Shown: positions 7,682 to 14,646, numbered from the stretch's first letter. The stretch is DNA of 17,274 bases from Thermoproteota archaeon (GCA_003649085.1 QMQV01000026.1:1-17274), one strand, 5' to 3'. Made by a program: numbers and translations. The notes: generated by a model not told the origin, from the sequence alone.

Positions 7682-8764
7682 CTATAACCGCCAGCGAATT
7701 GGCTTTATGAAATCTTGTCCACGCATTTCATAGGAGCCCACGTGAATTACATGGTAGAAATCCCCTGATCTGTTATAGTATACTTCCTCCAGCTTTCCAC
7801 GTACAACCACGTATTCTCCTCTTGAAGCTATATCTGAGTACAAGCCTTCATGGCTGATAACCTCCCTTATATCTAGCTTACCGCTTATTGAGCAGCTTAA
7901 TACTTGCACGTCTTCAACAGCATAGCTACAAGGTAAGAACAGCGAATCCGTATCGTCAGCTATCTTGCATTTAACTGTTGCCTCGCCTACGGGCTTATAG
8001 ATCCTATCTCCATACGCTTCCCTAACCTCCGCTTCAAGCTTAACAGGGTGTATTGAAAACTGCCTACCCTTGTAAAGAGCTCTATTCCACTTCGCCGAGT
8101 ACAGCTTCATAGCTTCATTTAAGCTCAACGATGGGTGTATTCTGACAATGTCTTCAGCCCACGCCTTCAACATATCTCCTTTCGGCCTTTCAAAACCCTT
8201 TATGGATAGGTTTAAAAACTCGTTGACCACCTCCTTAACCCTCAACGAGTTTGCCCTACCATATACTATCAAGTCCACGTCGGAAAACTCTGGGTTATGG
8301 ATTTTGAGGAGTATTGAGCCTGAAACCCCCATGTCATCCAACTTAACGCCGCTTTCATCAGCTATCAGAGCAGCTAGCTCAAGAGCGTGTTGCTCAAGCT
8401 TATCCAAGCTTTTACCTGAAGATAGCTCACGTAACCTCTCCTCAGGCTTATAATGTCTAGCAACTTTTTCAAGGGGGACTTCCGTCAGCTCTATGTTGTA
8501 AACCTCGTCGAAGCGTACGTAGCTTGGCTTCTTAGCTTTTAAAAACTCGCGTGCCTCAACATAACCTAAGGCGCTATAATGAGGTAGTATACGGCTATAA
8601 AGCTCACCGCCTCTACCCCACTTAGCTCTAACAGCTTTCTCAACACTGCCCTTCACGTACTTCAAATAGCATATCGCCCTACCAGGTGGATGCACATTAC
8701 CTATTACACAGAACAAGTCCCCATCAACGTCCTCTAGGAAATCCCTATCCCTTAACTGCCTCAC
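7682..8764 (-). CDS. predicted nucleotidyltransferase-fold protein (archaeal, COG1665-like)
   Basis: The central part of this 360-aa protein contains a polymerase-beta-type nucleotidyltransferase signature, with G-V-S-G-S at 146-150 and S-D-V-D-L-I-V-Y-G at 161-169. The two aspartates D162 and D164 should bind metal. The N-terminal region has D-L-F-C-V-I-G-N-V-H-P-P-G-R (16-29). This matches, from memory, an uncharacterised archaeal family of predicted nucleotidyltransferases. The C-terminal 100 residues are beta-rich, with K-G/R-G-K-style turns. The substrate is unknown. The start is GTG 8764, with GAGGAGAGG ahead of it. It is the last gene of a minus-strand group behind a radical SAM gene and a small unknown; the 103-base gap may contain its own promoter. 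Confidence 0.75.
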   Translation of the reverse strand: MRQLRDRDFLEDVDGDLFCVIGNVHPPGRAICYLKYVKGSVEKAVRAKWGRGGELYSRILPHYSALGYVEAREFLKAKKPSYVRFDEVYNIELTEVPLEKVARHYKPEERLRELSSGKSLDKLEQHALELAALIADESGVKLDDMGVSGSILLKIHNPEFSDVDLIVYGRANSLRVKEVVNEFLNLSIKGFERPKGDMLKAWAEDIVRIHPSLSLNEAMKLYSAKWNRALYKGRQFSIHPVKLEAEVREAYGDRIYKPVGEATVKCKIADDTDSLFLPCSYAVEDVQVLSCSISGKLDIREVISHEGLYSDIASRGEYVVVRGKLEEVYYNRSGDFYHVIHVGSYEMRGQDFIKPIRWRL

Positions 8765-8867
8765 AAGCCTCTCCTCAAAGCTTCTTGAGCAACATATGCT
8801 TTGATGAAAACTCCTTCAATTAAAGCTTATGCCAAACAGATCCTGCACGTAACTAAATGTCTAAGGC

Positions 8868-9173
8868 TTAAGGCGTACTCCTACAGATCTTCCTCCAATT
8901 GTCTAGCTTTTTATCCAAGCCAGCTAAGAGATGGTCTTCCAAGTACTGCTTTGCAGCTATGGAGAAGGGCTCATGCCAGGCATTAAGCAGCCTAAGCTTA
9001 GCGAAGACTACTCTAGGAGGCATATCGCCTAGCTCATGCTCCAAGACCTTAAGTAAGTGACGATATTCATCTACGTTGCGTAGCGCATTGGCAACTTGAC
9101 TTAAAGACACGTCCTCTCCTTCCAAGTGGCTTACGATTAGCAAGTCGTATAGCAGCTTAGCCTTTAAGTCCAA
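8868..9173 (-). CDS. hypothetical 101-aa helical protein
   Basis: The family is not recognised. The protein is predicted to be mostly helical and amphipathic, with no membrane span and a single cysteine near the end. It starts with TTG 9173 inside the last codons of the radical SAM gene (10-base overlap), a strong sign of translational coupling. It may therefore be an accessory or substrate-binding partner of that enzyme. The opposite-strand frame over part of this region is judged a shadow. Coding status is supported by the overlap and by an even, charged composition typical of the neighbours. Confidence 0.65.
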   Translation of the reverse strand: MDLKAKLLYDLLIVSHLEGEDVSLSQVANALRNVDEYRHLLKVLEHELGDMPPRVVFAKLRLLNAWHEPFSIAAKQYLEDHLLAGLDKKLDNWRKICRSTP

Positions 9174-9970
9174 GGCTTAACCCTCTTAGAGAAGAACTCC
9201 GCTGGGTCAACACCGTATGCCCACATCCTAGCCATCGTCGTTTCATAGGGATCACAGAGCTCTTCTTCGAGGTTCGCAGCTATGGCATCGTCTACTTCTC
9301 TAAGTTTTTCGATAAGCGCTTTACGCTCATCCTCCGGCATGATCCTTGGATCGGTCATAGCAGCTACGTGAAAGCTAACTCCATGTCTATAAAGGTATTC
9401 AACAGCTTTAAAGGGGAGCTCCCAAAACTCTGGTAAAGCACCAGTCCTAGATGTAAAAGCTTCTGGCTTAGCAGCTTTTAAACTGACCCTCACGTGCACT
9501 TTACTAAACTTAGAGATTTCTCTAACGTAGTTCTCGTCGCTGCCGAAGAGTATGCCGTTGGTTTCCAATATGAATAAGGGATGCTTCGAATCCTCTACGT
9601 ATTTGAGGAGTTCAAGTAAATGCTGCCTACATAGCGTTGGCTCACAACCAGAGATTCTAAGCTTATTCACGCCGTATTTTTTAGCGGCTTTATCCAGGTT
9701 TTCAAAGACTTTACGCGGGGAGTAGTAGTCTCCATACAGATCTGGGAAATCACGGCTCCACTCACTCCAACAATAATAGCATCTCAGACAACAGCCAACA
9801 GCGTATCCAGTTGCTATTCCGCGATAAACACCAGTTGCGTAAAAAGCTGTATACTTCCTCTCAACACCTTCCTCGCCGACCTTACAAATGATATTCTCAG
9901 TGGCTTTAGCTAATTCAAGGGGGTTAAAGGGCTTAAAGCCAGGTTTTAGAAAACGGAGATACTCCTTCAA
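9164..9970 (-). CDS. radical SAM enzyme
   Basis: This 268-aa protein carries the radical SAM triad Cys60-x3-Cys64-x2-Cys67, in a G-C-C-L-R-C-Y-Y-C-W context. An I-S-G-C-E-P-T-L stretch at 106-113 corresponds to the S-adenosylmethionine-binding G-G-E-P motif, here with cysteine. A later L-E-T-N-G motif is also typical. The fold resembles activating-enzyme or MoaA-like archaeal proteins. The product is unknown, because there is no long C-terminal cluster domain (SPASM) to guide assignment. The start is TTG 9970, preceded by GAGGA nine bases upstream. It overlaps the 101-aa gene and probably leads a three-gene operon with the nucleotidyltransferase-like protein. Confidence 0.85.
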   Translation of the reverse strand: MKEYLRFLKPGFKPFNPLELAKATENIICKVGEEGVERKYTAFYATGVYRGIATGYAVGCCLRCYYCWSEWSRDFPDLYGDYYSPRKVFENLDKAAKKYGVNKLRISGCEPTLCRQHLLELLKYVEDSKHPLFILETNGILFGSDENYVREISKFSKVHVRVSLKAAKPEAFTSRTGALPEFWELPFKAVEYLYRHGVSFHVAAMTDPRIMPEDERKALIEKLREVDDAIAANLEEELCDPYETTMARMWAYGVDPAEFFSKRVKPWT

Positions 9971-10044
9971 AAGTCCTCAATCCTCAGAAACCTCAACATC
10001 TTTCAGCAAGGTAAAACCACAGCCACTCAAACGCGTAGTTAAAG

Positions 10045-10398
10045 CTATTTTGAAAGCTCGAGTTTAAGGCCTAAACTTTCAAGTAACGTGAAGTGCTTAT
10101 TCTTAGTCTTCAACGTCAGCTCATATGCTATGGCTGTTGAAGCAATTAAGAGGTCTGCATCAGGCATTGGTTTTCCCGTGGACTTCAAGTTTTCATAGAG
10201 CTTACAATATGCTTTGACGACTTCGTTGTCAATTGACAATACTTTAAAGCTCTCTTCTAAAAACTTTTTAACTTCATCGCGCTTATCCTCAGACACCCCT
10301 CTTAAAAACTCTATAACTGTAATCACAGAAAGGTAGCCGGTTTCGTAGCGCCCTTCACGTATCATATCTATTAAAGCGCTAGTATCGAAGAGCTTCAT
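10045..10398 (-). CDS. vapC: VapC-type PIN-domain toxin
   Basis: This 117-aa protein is a PIN-domain ribonuclease. The acidic metal-binding residues are visible: Asp5 in L-F-D-T-S-A-L-I-D, Glu30 in V-I-E-F-L-R-G, and Asp80 and Asp82 in P-D-A-D-L-L-I-A. N-K-H-F near residue 100 completes the usual set. Such toxins cut RNA and are held inactive by a paired antitoxin. The start ATG overlaps the stop of the upstream gene by four bases (ATGA), the normal arrangement of vapBC. The RNA target cannot be predicted from sequence. Confidence 0.92.
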   Translation of the reverse strand: MKLFDTSALIDMIREGRYETGYLSVITVIEFLRGVSEDKRDEVKKFLEESFKVLSIDNEVVKAYCKLYENLKSTGKPMPDADLLIASTAIAYELTLKTKNKHFTLLESLGLKLELSK

Positions 10399-10628
10399 CT
10401 AAGCTTAAACCTCTCTCTAAACTCTAAGCTAGATTTTGAAATCTCCTCTAATTCCTCAGCTGAAAGCATATGTCTTAGCTGCTCAAACGCTTTAAGCCCC
10501 TTAAGCCTCTCATATTCTTCATAAAGCTTGAGCAAGAACTTACCCCACTCTTCACTTCCCTTAGCTTTCTCCAAAATCTTCTTAACCTCTGCTGGCACAG
10601 ATATGGTAGCATATCTGCTCAACAACAT
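10395..10628 (-). CDS. vapB: VapB-type antitoxin
   Basis: The 77-aa protein begins with a short strand (R-Y-A-T-I-S-V-P-A-E-V) like a ribbon-helix-helix or AbrB-type DNA-binding start. The rest is a charged helical tail that would wrap the toxin. It ends in a four-base overlap with vapC. I chose ATG 10628 over the upstream TTG 10646 because a TATA-like box at 10655-10663 would place the transcript start near 10633. That makes this ATG almost leaderless. The antitoxin call rests mostly on the pairing with VapC. Confidence 0.8.
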   Translation of the reverse strand: MLLSRYATISVPAEVKKILEKAKGSEEWGKFLLKLYEEYERLKGLKAFEQLRHMLSAEELEEISKSSLEFRERFKLR

Positions 10629-10654
10629 CACCACATAGCAATACAACCAACTAG

Positions 10655-10663
10655 TTATTTAAA
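10655..10663 (-). promoter_or_regulatory. TATA-like box of vapBC
   Basis: TTTAAATAA on the minus strand lies about 27-30 bases upstream of the chosen vapB ATG (10628), the archaeal promoter spacing for a near-leaderless mRNA. Confidence 0.5.
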
Positions 10664-10682
10664 CCTCTCCTCAAAACTATCG

Positions 10683-10707
10683 TCACTTCTAGTCTAGTGA
10701 TAAGTGA
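10683..10707. repeat. inverted repeat upstream of vapBC (possible operator)
   Basis: TCACTT (10683-10688) and AAGTGA (10702-10707) are perfect arms around a CTAG-T-CTAG core. The element sits upstream of the vapBC TATA box and downstream of the lrp stop. It could be an antitoxin-binding operator or part of lrp termination; neither is proven. Confidence 0.35.
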
Positions 10708-10751
10708 AAACATTACATATAACATGGCTATTGGGGTATGCCGCTGAAGGC

Positions 10752-11342
10752 TTATAGAGGACCTTTATAGCATGTTGTGGCTGGGCAGCCTAAGCATAGA
10801 TCTACTGAATATCTTGGGCATTTAGAGCAGTCTACAGCTTCACATGGAGGTATAGCAGACTTTTCTTCTGGAGAGAACTTTATTGGTAGGTATTGCGGCT
10901 CGAAAATCTCCCCTAACACGTAGACCTCGGTTCTCCTAATCCCCTTAAGCCTTCTGATGGCGCAAACAGATGTGATACCCTCCAAGACTGAGTCGTCTTC
11001 AGCTATCATCATAGCCATCATGTTATAACCGCCCATAAGCGTCGACAACATTACAATCCTAGGACAACGCTCAAACTTCTTCCTAAGCTCATCTAAGACA
11101 TCAGGTCCCTCAATCTCCATAAAGACTAAAACAGCTTTGAAGCCAAGCTTTTTAATGTTAAGCTCAGCCCTAACTTTAAAGACCTTATTCTCCTCAAGCT
11201 TAGAAAACCTCTTCCTGACAGCTACGTGGCTAATGCCAAGCTTCCTACCAAGATCTAGTAAAGTAGCTCTGCCATCTTGTTGTAGCAACCTAATAAGCTT
11301 TTTATCAGCGTCATCAAGCTTCAATACCTTAAAATTCTTCAT
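10752..11342 (-). CDS. Lrp/AsnC-family regulator with C-terminal six-cysteine tail
   Basis: The 196-aa protein has an N-terminal Lrp helix-turn-helix (about residues 9-55: D-D-A-D-K-K-L-I-R-L-L, then L-G-I-S-H-V-A-V-R-K-R). A ligand/oligomerisation RAM-like region follows to about 150. The last 30 residues add six cysteines, at 167, 172, 175, 183, 186 and 191. Their spacing is nearly mirror-symmetric (x4, x2, x7, x2, x4), which suggests a metal or Fe-S site that could make DNA binding metal- or redox-sensitive. Ordinary Lrp proteins of about 150 aa lack this tail. A perfect inverted repeat at its own start region suggests autoregulation. The start is ATG 11342. Confidence 0.88.
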   Translation of the reverse strand: MKNFKVLKLDDADKKLIRLLQQDGRATLLDLGRKLGISHVAVRKRFSKLEENKVFKVRAELNIKKLGFKAVLVFMEIEGPDVLDELRKKFERCPRIVMLSTLMGGYNMMAMMIAEDDSVLEGITSVCAIRRLKGIRRTEVYVLGEIFEPQYLPIKFSPEEKSAIPPCEAVDCSKCPRYSVDLCLGCPATTCYKGPL

Positions 11343-11360
11343 CTACAATCATGAAAAACA

Positions 11361-11374
11361 CCCTACATATAGGG
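11361..11374. promoter_or_regulatory. 14-bp inverted repeat at the lrp transcript start (probable operator)
   Basis: CCCTA-CATA-TAGGG has perfect 5-bp arms and lies directly downstream of the lrp TATA-like box (11375-11386). It covers the expected start of transcription. Position and symmetry fit autorepression by the Lrp dimer. Confidence 0.5.
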
Positions 11375-11386
11375 TATTTAACTTTT
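11375..11386 (-). promoter_or_regulatory. BRE/TATA-like promoter of the lrp gene
   Basis: Minus-strand AAAAGTTAAATA has the purine-rich plus TATA form of archaeal promoters. It lies about 33-44 bases upstream of ATG 11342, predicting a short leader. Confidence 0.5.
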
Positions 11387-11404
11387 TCTAGAAAGTATCG
11401 CAGA

Positions 11405-11423
11405 AAGTTAAACTATTTAACTT
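11405..11423. repeat. perfect 8-bp inverted repeat in the divergent promoter region
   Basis: AAGTTAAA-CTA-TTTAACTT has perfect arms. It overlaps a TATA-like stretch (11414-11420) for the plus-strand mini-ORF at 11444 and shares TATTTAACTT with the lrp promoter. It may be a second regulator site or back-to-back promoters. Confidence 0.45.
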
Positions 11424-11443
11424 AAAAACCATCGCTCACAATA

Positions 11444-11530
11444 ATGAGGGGACGTGGAGATAGTCCTGCAACAGTTGAACCGGAGCCGCTTGTAAATCAG
11501 CTAGCTAAAGAGGTAAACGCAAATAACTGA
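11444..11530 (+). CDS. possible 28-aa leaderless small protein
   Basis: ATG 11444 to TGA 11530 encodes a 28-aa hydrophilic peptide starting M-R-G-R-G-D-S-P-A-T-V-E-P. The ATG lies about 26 bases after a TATA-like ATTTAA (11415-11420), the spacing expected for a leaderless archaeal mRNA. The peptide is not recognised. It could be a real microprotein divergent from the Lrp regulator, or the 5' stub of a lost gene. No other gene is seen between 11531 and 11624. Confidence 0.3.
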   Translation: MRGRGDSPATVEPEPLVNQLAKEVNANN

Positions 11531-11600
11531 AAGTAGCTAGGAACAGATGGTTGTTTTTATGGAAAAGCGCTAACTTAGATTGGAAATTTTTACAGAAGCC

Positions 11601-11608
11601 TAATATAC
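11601..11608 (+). promoter_or_regulatory. TATA-like box ahead of the nuclease-like gene
   Basis: TAATATAC lies about 20-25 bases before GTG 11625, suggesting a leaderless transcript. No ribosome site is visible before that GTG. Confidence 0.4.
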
Positions 11609-11624
11609 TTGTTTACAGGCTTAC

Positions 11625-12458
11625 GTGTCGCTGGGTGTCTTTTTGTGGATTGAAGAGATTTTAAAAGAGCTGAATTTAAGCTATCGAGCTAAGGCTAAGG
11701 TTAAGGGGTCAAAGAGCTGGGAAGTAGACTTCTTAGTTCAATACCTCTACCCAATAGCTATTGAAGTGCTGAGGGGAAAACGCTGTTCTCTAGACCAGTT
11801 CTACCATAAGCTGTTTAAGTTGCTAGACTTAAAGCGCTATATCGACTTAAAGCCCATCATCATATGCATAGACAACAAGCTCTTAGTTGAAGATCTTTAC
11901 GTGGCCTTAAACTACGGTGTTTACGTAGTCTTTGACAAAGAGGGCTTGAGAAAAGCTATTGAGGGAGCTGATGTTAAGGAAGTTAACCTACAGCTTAGCG
12001 AAAAACTGTTTAAAAAAGCTAGTAGTGAACAAGCTGAAGCTTGTAGAAAAGCTATCATTGAGAGACTCTCTTCAAAGGCTTTAAGCAAAGAAGAGCTTAT
12101 TGAACAGCTATCAACAAGTTTTCACAGGAAGACCGTTGAAACCCAGTTAAAAGCTTTAGTTAAGAGAAAAGTGGTTAAAGCTATTGCCAGGAGAGCAGAT
12201 GGCAAAGCTCTATATAGCTTATTGCATAAGCATGTGCACGTGTACGACGTGTCCAAGAGATCTAGGAGACAGATGCTTAGACAAGCAATACTAGAAGCGT
12301 TAAAGTCTAGTGAAAAGCCTCTAAATGTACACGTGCTAGCAAATATGGTAGGTGTAGGCGAACACCTATATTATATAGCTCCTATACTGCACAAGCTTAG
12401 ACGCGAAGGCTTAGTAGACAAGGTGGGAGATGGCTGGGTTTTAAAGGAGAGGTCTTGA
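11625..12458 (+). CDS. PD-(D/E)XK-like domain fused to two winged-helix domains
   Basis: In this 277-aa protein, residues about 5-115 resemble a restriction-endonuclease-like fold. W-E-V-D-F-L-V (Asp35) is followed by P-I-A-I-E-V-L-R-G-K (Glu47), as in D-(x)n-E-x-K nucleases. However, the lysine position holds Leu49, so cutting activity is doubtful unless Lys52 substitutes. Residues about 135-205 and 215-275 each look like winged-helix DNA-binding domains. The start GTG 11625 appears leaderless. The gene stands alone between an Lrp regulator and a GC-rich non-coding stretch. It may be a DNA-binding regulator built on a dead nuclease fold, or a stand-alone defence or repair nuclease. The domain calls are by pattern only. 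Confidence 0.6.
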   Translation: MSLGVFLWIEEILKELNLSYRAKAKVKGSKSWEVDFLVQYLYPIAIEVLRGKRCSLDQFYHKLFKLLDLKRYIDLKPIIICIDNKLLVEDLYVALNYGVYVVFDKEGLRKAIEGADVKEVNLQLSEKLFKKASSEQAEACRKAIIERLSSKALSKEELIEQLSTSFHRKTVETQLKALVKRKVVKAIARRADGKALYSLLHKHVHVYDVSKRSRRQMLRQAILEALKSSEKPLNVHVLANMVGVGEHLYYIAPILHKLRREGLVDKVGDGWVLKERS

Positions 12459-12487
12459 AGCTTAGCTCATACAACCTATACTGAAAA

Positions 12488-12743
12488 CCGCGACGCTACT
12501 ACCTCCCCTGAGGCGTCAGGCATGTCTTTCATGGGGGAGGCTTATGATGCGATGCAGATCGTGGGCTCCGCACGCGGCTAGTGTATTCTATAGTAGACTG
12601 TTGTCTCTTAAAGCCGGGGTTCGTGGAGCTGCATGGTGATGGTCATCAGTACAGGTCTTACTGCTTTCCCCACGATAACTTCTCACAAAAAGCTGCTTTA
12701 ATGGAGTGTTGTTTTTGAGTAGCATGTTATGAATCTTTTTTTT
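12488..12743 (+). ncRNA. candidate structured RNA (unclassified), GC-rich intergenic island
   Basis: The 332-base gap 12459-12790 holds no convincing gene. By hand count, 97 of 180 bases in 12481-12660 are G or C (54%), clearly above the adjoining coding sequence. Bases 12502-12540 fold as a perfect three-way junction. CCTCC pairs with GGAGG around two hairpins: CCTGA-GGCG-TCAGG and CATG-TCTTT-CATG. Outer pairings CCGCG/CGCGG (12488-12492 with 12573-12577) and CTACTA/TAGTAG (12496-12501 with 12591-12596) cross each other, as in a pseudoknot or two alternative folds. A second domain, CGTGG/CCACG (12622-12626, 12670-12674), encloses TGAT-GGTC-ATCA. Eight T's follow at 12736-12743. Alternatively it is a remnant end of an IS200/IS605-type element. 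Confidence 0.45.
12736..12743 (+). terminator. oligo-T stretch, possible archaeal terminator
   Basis: Eight consecutive T's follow the structured island and precede the next gene by about 50 bases. Archaeal RNA polymerase commonly ends transcripts at such T-runs. Confidence 0.45.
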
Positions 12744-12790
12744 ATTACAGGAATGTTTTTAGTTTTTGACAACGCTTATATCCTGTTCTC

Positions 12791-13252
12791 TTGGCTAACC
12801 TTATCTACGGGATTTTGTTTTTGGAAAAGAGCCTTGTTAAGGGATGGTTTGGAAGCTGGGTTAGCCCTTGTTTAAGCTGTAGCAGTAGGGGCTTGAGCTG
12901 TCATAGCGAGAATAAAGTTGTGCTCTTTCCATGTGAAGAACATCTAGTGGATAAGTTTCCCTGTAGGAAGTTTCGCTATCAAAGTGTTGAGCTTTACTAC
13001 TTCTATGCGTCAGAATGTCCGTATTTTACGAGTGATGGCATGTGTAGCGTATATGGTACTGAGATTTTGCCTATTGACTGTAAGATCTATCCGCTGATTT
13101 TAAGCGGTTTTAACAGCTTTGTAGTAGATTTGCGATGTGAAAAGTGGCGTGACTTTGTCGAGGACGTTAGCTTCTTGCTTCACTGTATGGAGCTCATAAG
13201 AAGTTGTCGTGGAATTTCAAGGAAGTGGGTTAAAGCTTATTTAAAGGTCTAA
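12791..13252 (+). CDS. cysteine-rich YkgJ/CxxCxxCC-family-like protein
   Basis: This 153-aa protein has eleven cysteines (27, 30, 37, 48, 58, 76, 85, 97, 116, 132, 139). The stretch E-C-P-Y-F-T-S-D-G-M-C-S-V-Y, followed by P-I-D-C-K-I-Y-P (residues 75-101), matches the YkgJ family of putative zinc or iron-sulfur binding proteins. In that family, C-P-x-L-x-x-G-x-C-x-I-Y and R-P-x-x-C-R-x-Y-P are diagnostic. The first C-x-x-C (27-30) is less regular than the family's usual C-x-x-C-x-x-C-C. The role of the family is poorly known. The start is uncertain: TTG 12791, TTG 12815 or TTG 12821 are possible, and a TTATAT box at 12775 favours a later one. Confidence 0.72.
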   Translation: MANLIYGILFLEKSLVKGWFGSWVSPCLSCSSRGLSCHSENKVVLFPCEEHLVDKFPCRKFRYQSVELYYFYASECPYFTSDGMCSVYGTEILPIDCKIYPLILSGFNSFVVDLRCEKWRDFVEDVSFLLHCMELIRSCRGISRKWVKAYLKV

Positions 13253-13266
13253 AAAAGAGGAGGTTG

Positions 13267-13803
13267 TTACTTAACGAGTTTTTCAACGTCTTGTAGTAGT
13301 TCTTTAAGCTTCGACGATATGGTCGATATTGCTTGACGCACCTCTTCTAACTTGCGCTTCTCCCCTTCATATGCTAACTTAACTTGTTCGAGCTCTGACT
13401 TAGCTTTATCGAGCTCTTCTCTAAGCTTTGATACTTGCTCAGCGAGCTCTGATGGTGGCGTTGTGAGCTCTATTTTAACGCCTTCCTTTAAGAACTTTTC
13501 ATAGGTTTCCAAGACTAATTTTCCTGCTTTCGTCTTGCCTGTTAAGTGGTTTCTAATCGTAGCTTCTGTTCTGCCGAGGTCTTCAGCTATCTCACTTGTA
13601 GTCATCTTAGCTTTTTCCCTAGCCAACGCTCCTGCCGCAACAGCTAAGGAGTCTATCCACGTTGTTCTCTCTTCAGCTGACCTTATCATCTCTAAGACGT
13701 CTGGGCGGAATAACGTGCCTATCAATAGGGCTGTTTCGAGCTTATGGATGTCTTCTCTGCCAAGCGGTGTCAACGGTATTTCAACTTTTTCCTCTGAACT
13801 CAT
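13267..13803 (-). CDS. HTH regulator with C-terminal coiled coil, partner of KaiC-like ATPase
   Basis: In this 178-aa protein, residues about 66-90 form a helix-turn-helix ([21 protein letters not shown]). Residues about 118-178 are a heptad-rich, strongly charged coiled coil likely to dimerise. The region before the HTH is helical, with an L-x-x-A-x-L pattern. Its ATG overlaps the stop of the KaiC-like gene by four bases, so the two are co-translated and probably act together. I suggest a DNA-binding output for an ATP-driven switch. Target genes are not known. It ends 14 bases from a convergent plus-strand gene. Confidence 0.75.
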   Translation of the reverse strand: MSSEEKVEIPLTPLGREDIHKLETALLIGTLFRPDVLEMIRSAEERTTWIDSLAVAAGALAREKAKMTTSEIAEDLGRTEATIRNHLTGKTKAGKLVLETYEKFLKEGVKIELTTPPSELAEQVSKLREELDKAKSELEQVKLAYEGEKRKLEEVRQAISTISSKLKELLQDVEKLVK

Positions 13804-14567
13804 GCCCCTTCGCCTCCAGCACTTTCTACAGTTATAGTCCTAGATATCCTTATAACCTCTTTAGGCTTAACTATTATCCCCTTGTCAGTTATCTCGAATG
13901 GGTGCCTCCTCATGGAGTGTGATGTGCCTCTCATCTTCCAAACTATTAAGCTTCTATAGAGCTCTCCATTTACCTCATCTAAGTCAAGCCTTATAATGCC
14001 GTCAACCGCGTGTTCTACACCTGGCCCGCCGAAGCCTCTTTCAGTTACGCTGACTTGTGAAACTAACAGCGATGTACAGCCTAGTCCTGAGAGAACTTTT
14101 TTCAGCTGCATTAACGTTCCTCTGGCAACAGCTGGCTTAGTTATGTATAGTGTCGACACCGAATCTACTACGACTCTTGTGGCGTCAACGTCGCGTATCG
14201 CTTGCCTGACAACATCAAGTAGTGAAGGTAGGTCATCGGGGTCCCTGACGACGTATTTTTCTCTTCTAGCTGCTTCACCAATACCTCCAGTAAACGCGTC
14301 TACAATGGCAAACCCCCCTCTCTCCTCATATGGCCTTGGATCCCAGCCAAACTGCGACATGTTAATCCTGACTTGAACAGGATGTTCTTCTAAGACAACT
14401 AAAACTCCGTGTTCTCCTCTCGCAAGCCCATTATACAGGTATTGTTGACCAAAAATAGACTTTCCTGTTCCAGGGCCTCCCGATAACAATACGATGTTTC
14501 TCTTGGGTATACCGCCGTGCAGCACGTCATCCAAGCCAGGTATGCCTGTCACAATCCTCTCAACCAT
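13800..14567 (-). CDS. KaiC-like RecA-superfamily ATPase
   Basis: Counted from ATG 14567, this 255-aa single-domain protein has [15 protein letters not shown] (residues 7-21), the standard KaiC/RadA-like entry. A Walker A motif G-G-P-G-T-G-K-S (30-37) and a Walker B-like V-V-V-D-S-V-S-T-L follow. An arginine/lysine pair near W-K-M-R-G-T-S-H-S is typical of archaeal KaiC-like proteins. I chose ATG 14567 over the ATG ten codons upstream because AAGGTGA (14575-14581) sits at ribosome-site distance from it. A TATA-like box at 14619-14628 then gives a leader of about 30 bases. The coupled HTH gene suggests a signalling or regulatory ATPase; oligomeric state is unknown. Confidence 0.88.
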   Translation of the reverse strand: MVERIVTGIPGLDDVLHGGIPKRNIVLLSGGPGTGKSIFGQQYLYNGLARGEHGVLVVLEEHPVQVRINMSQFGWDPRPYEERGGFAIVDAFTGGIGEAARREKYVVRDPDDLPSLLDVVRQAIRDVDATRVVVDSVSTLYITKPAVARGTLMQLKKVLSGLGCTSLLVSQVSVTERGFGGPGVEHAVDGIIRLDLDEVNGELYRSLIVWKMRGTSHSMRRHPFEITDKGIIVKPKEVIRISRTITVESAGGEGA

Positions 14568-14574
14568 GGTGTTC

Positions 14575-14581
14575 TCACCTT
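14575..14581 (-). promoter_or_regulatory. Shine-Dalgarno deciding the KaiC-like start
   Basis: Minus-strand AAGGTGA lies seven bases before ATG 14567. It is inside the extension that would be added by the upstream ATG (14597), which argues for the shorter protein. Confidence 0.6.
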
Positions 14582-14618
14582 CAAGTTTTAAACCCATGTT
14601 TTGAAAACAAACCTTTCC

Positions 14619-14628
14619 ATTTAAGCTT
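14619..14628 (-). promoter_or_regulatory. TATA-like box of the kaiC-like operon
   Basis: Minus-strand AAGCTTAAAT, centred near 14622, predicts transcription from about 14597, just upstream of the ribosome site at 14575-14581. Confidence 0.45.
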
Positions 14629-14646
14629 AATGCTTGAAAACGATTT

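Noticed and set aside
8801..8986. 61-aa plus-strand frame
   Set aside because: It overlaps the 101-aa minus-strand gene and has an irregular, low-complexity basic composition.
10629..10646. Six-codon extension of VapB from TTG
   Set aside because: It would begin upstream of the predicted transcript start; ATG 10628 fits better.
12615..12630. GGGGTTCG segment resembling a tRNA T-arm
   Set aside because: No acceptor, D or anticodon arms can be built around it.
12633..12701. 22-codon ATG ORF inside the GC-rich island
   Set aside because: No ribosome site or promoter spacing, and it overlaps the predicted RNA stems; too short to support.
13535..14376. Several plus-strand frames of 86-126 aa
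   Set aside because: They lie opposite the KaiC-like and HTH genes, whose motifs are clear; Ser/Thr/Pro-rich translations are typical antisense artefacts.
14568..14597. Ten-codon N-terminal extension of the KaiC-like protein
   Set aside because: A GGTGA ribosome site lies inside it and the TATA position predicts a start of transcription at about its first codon.
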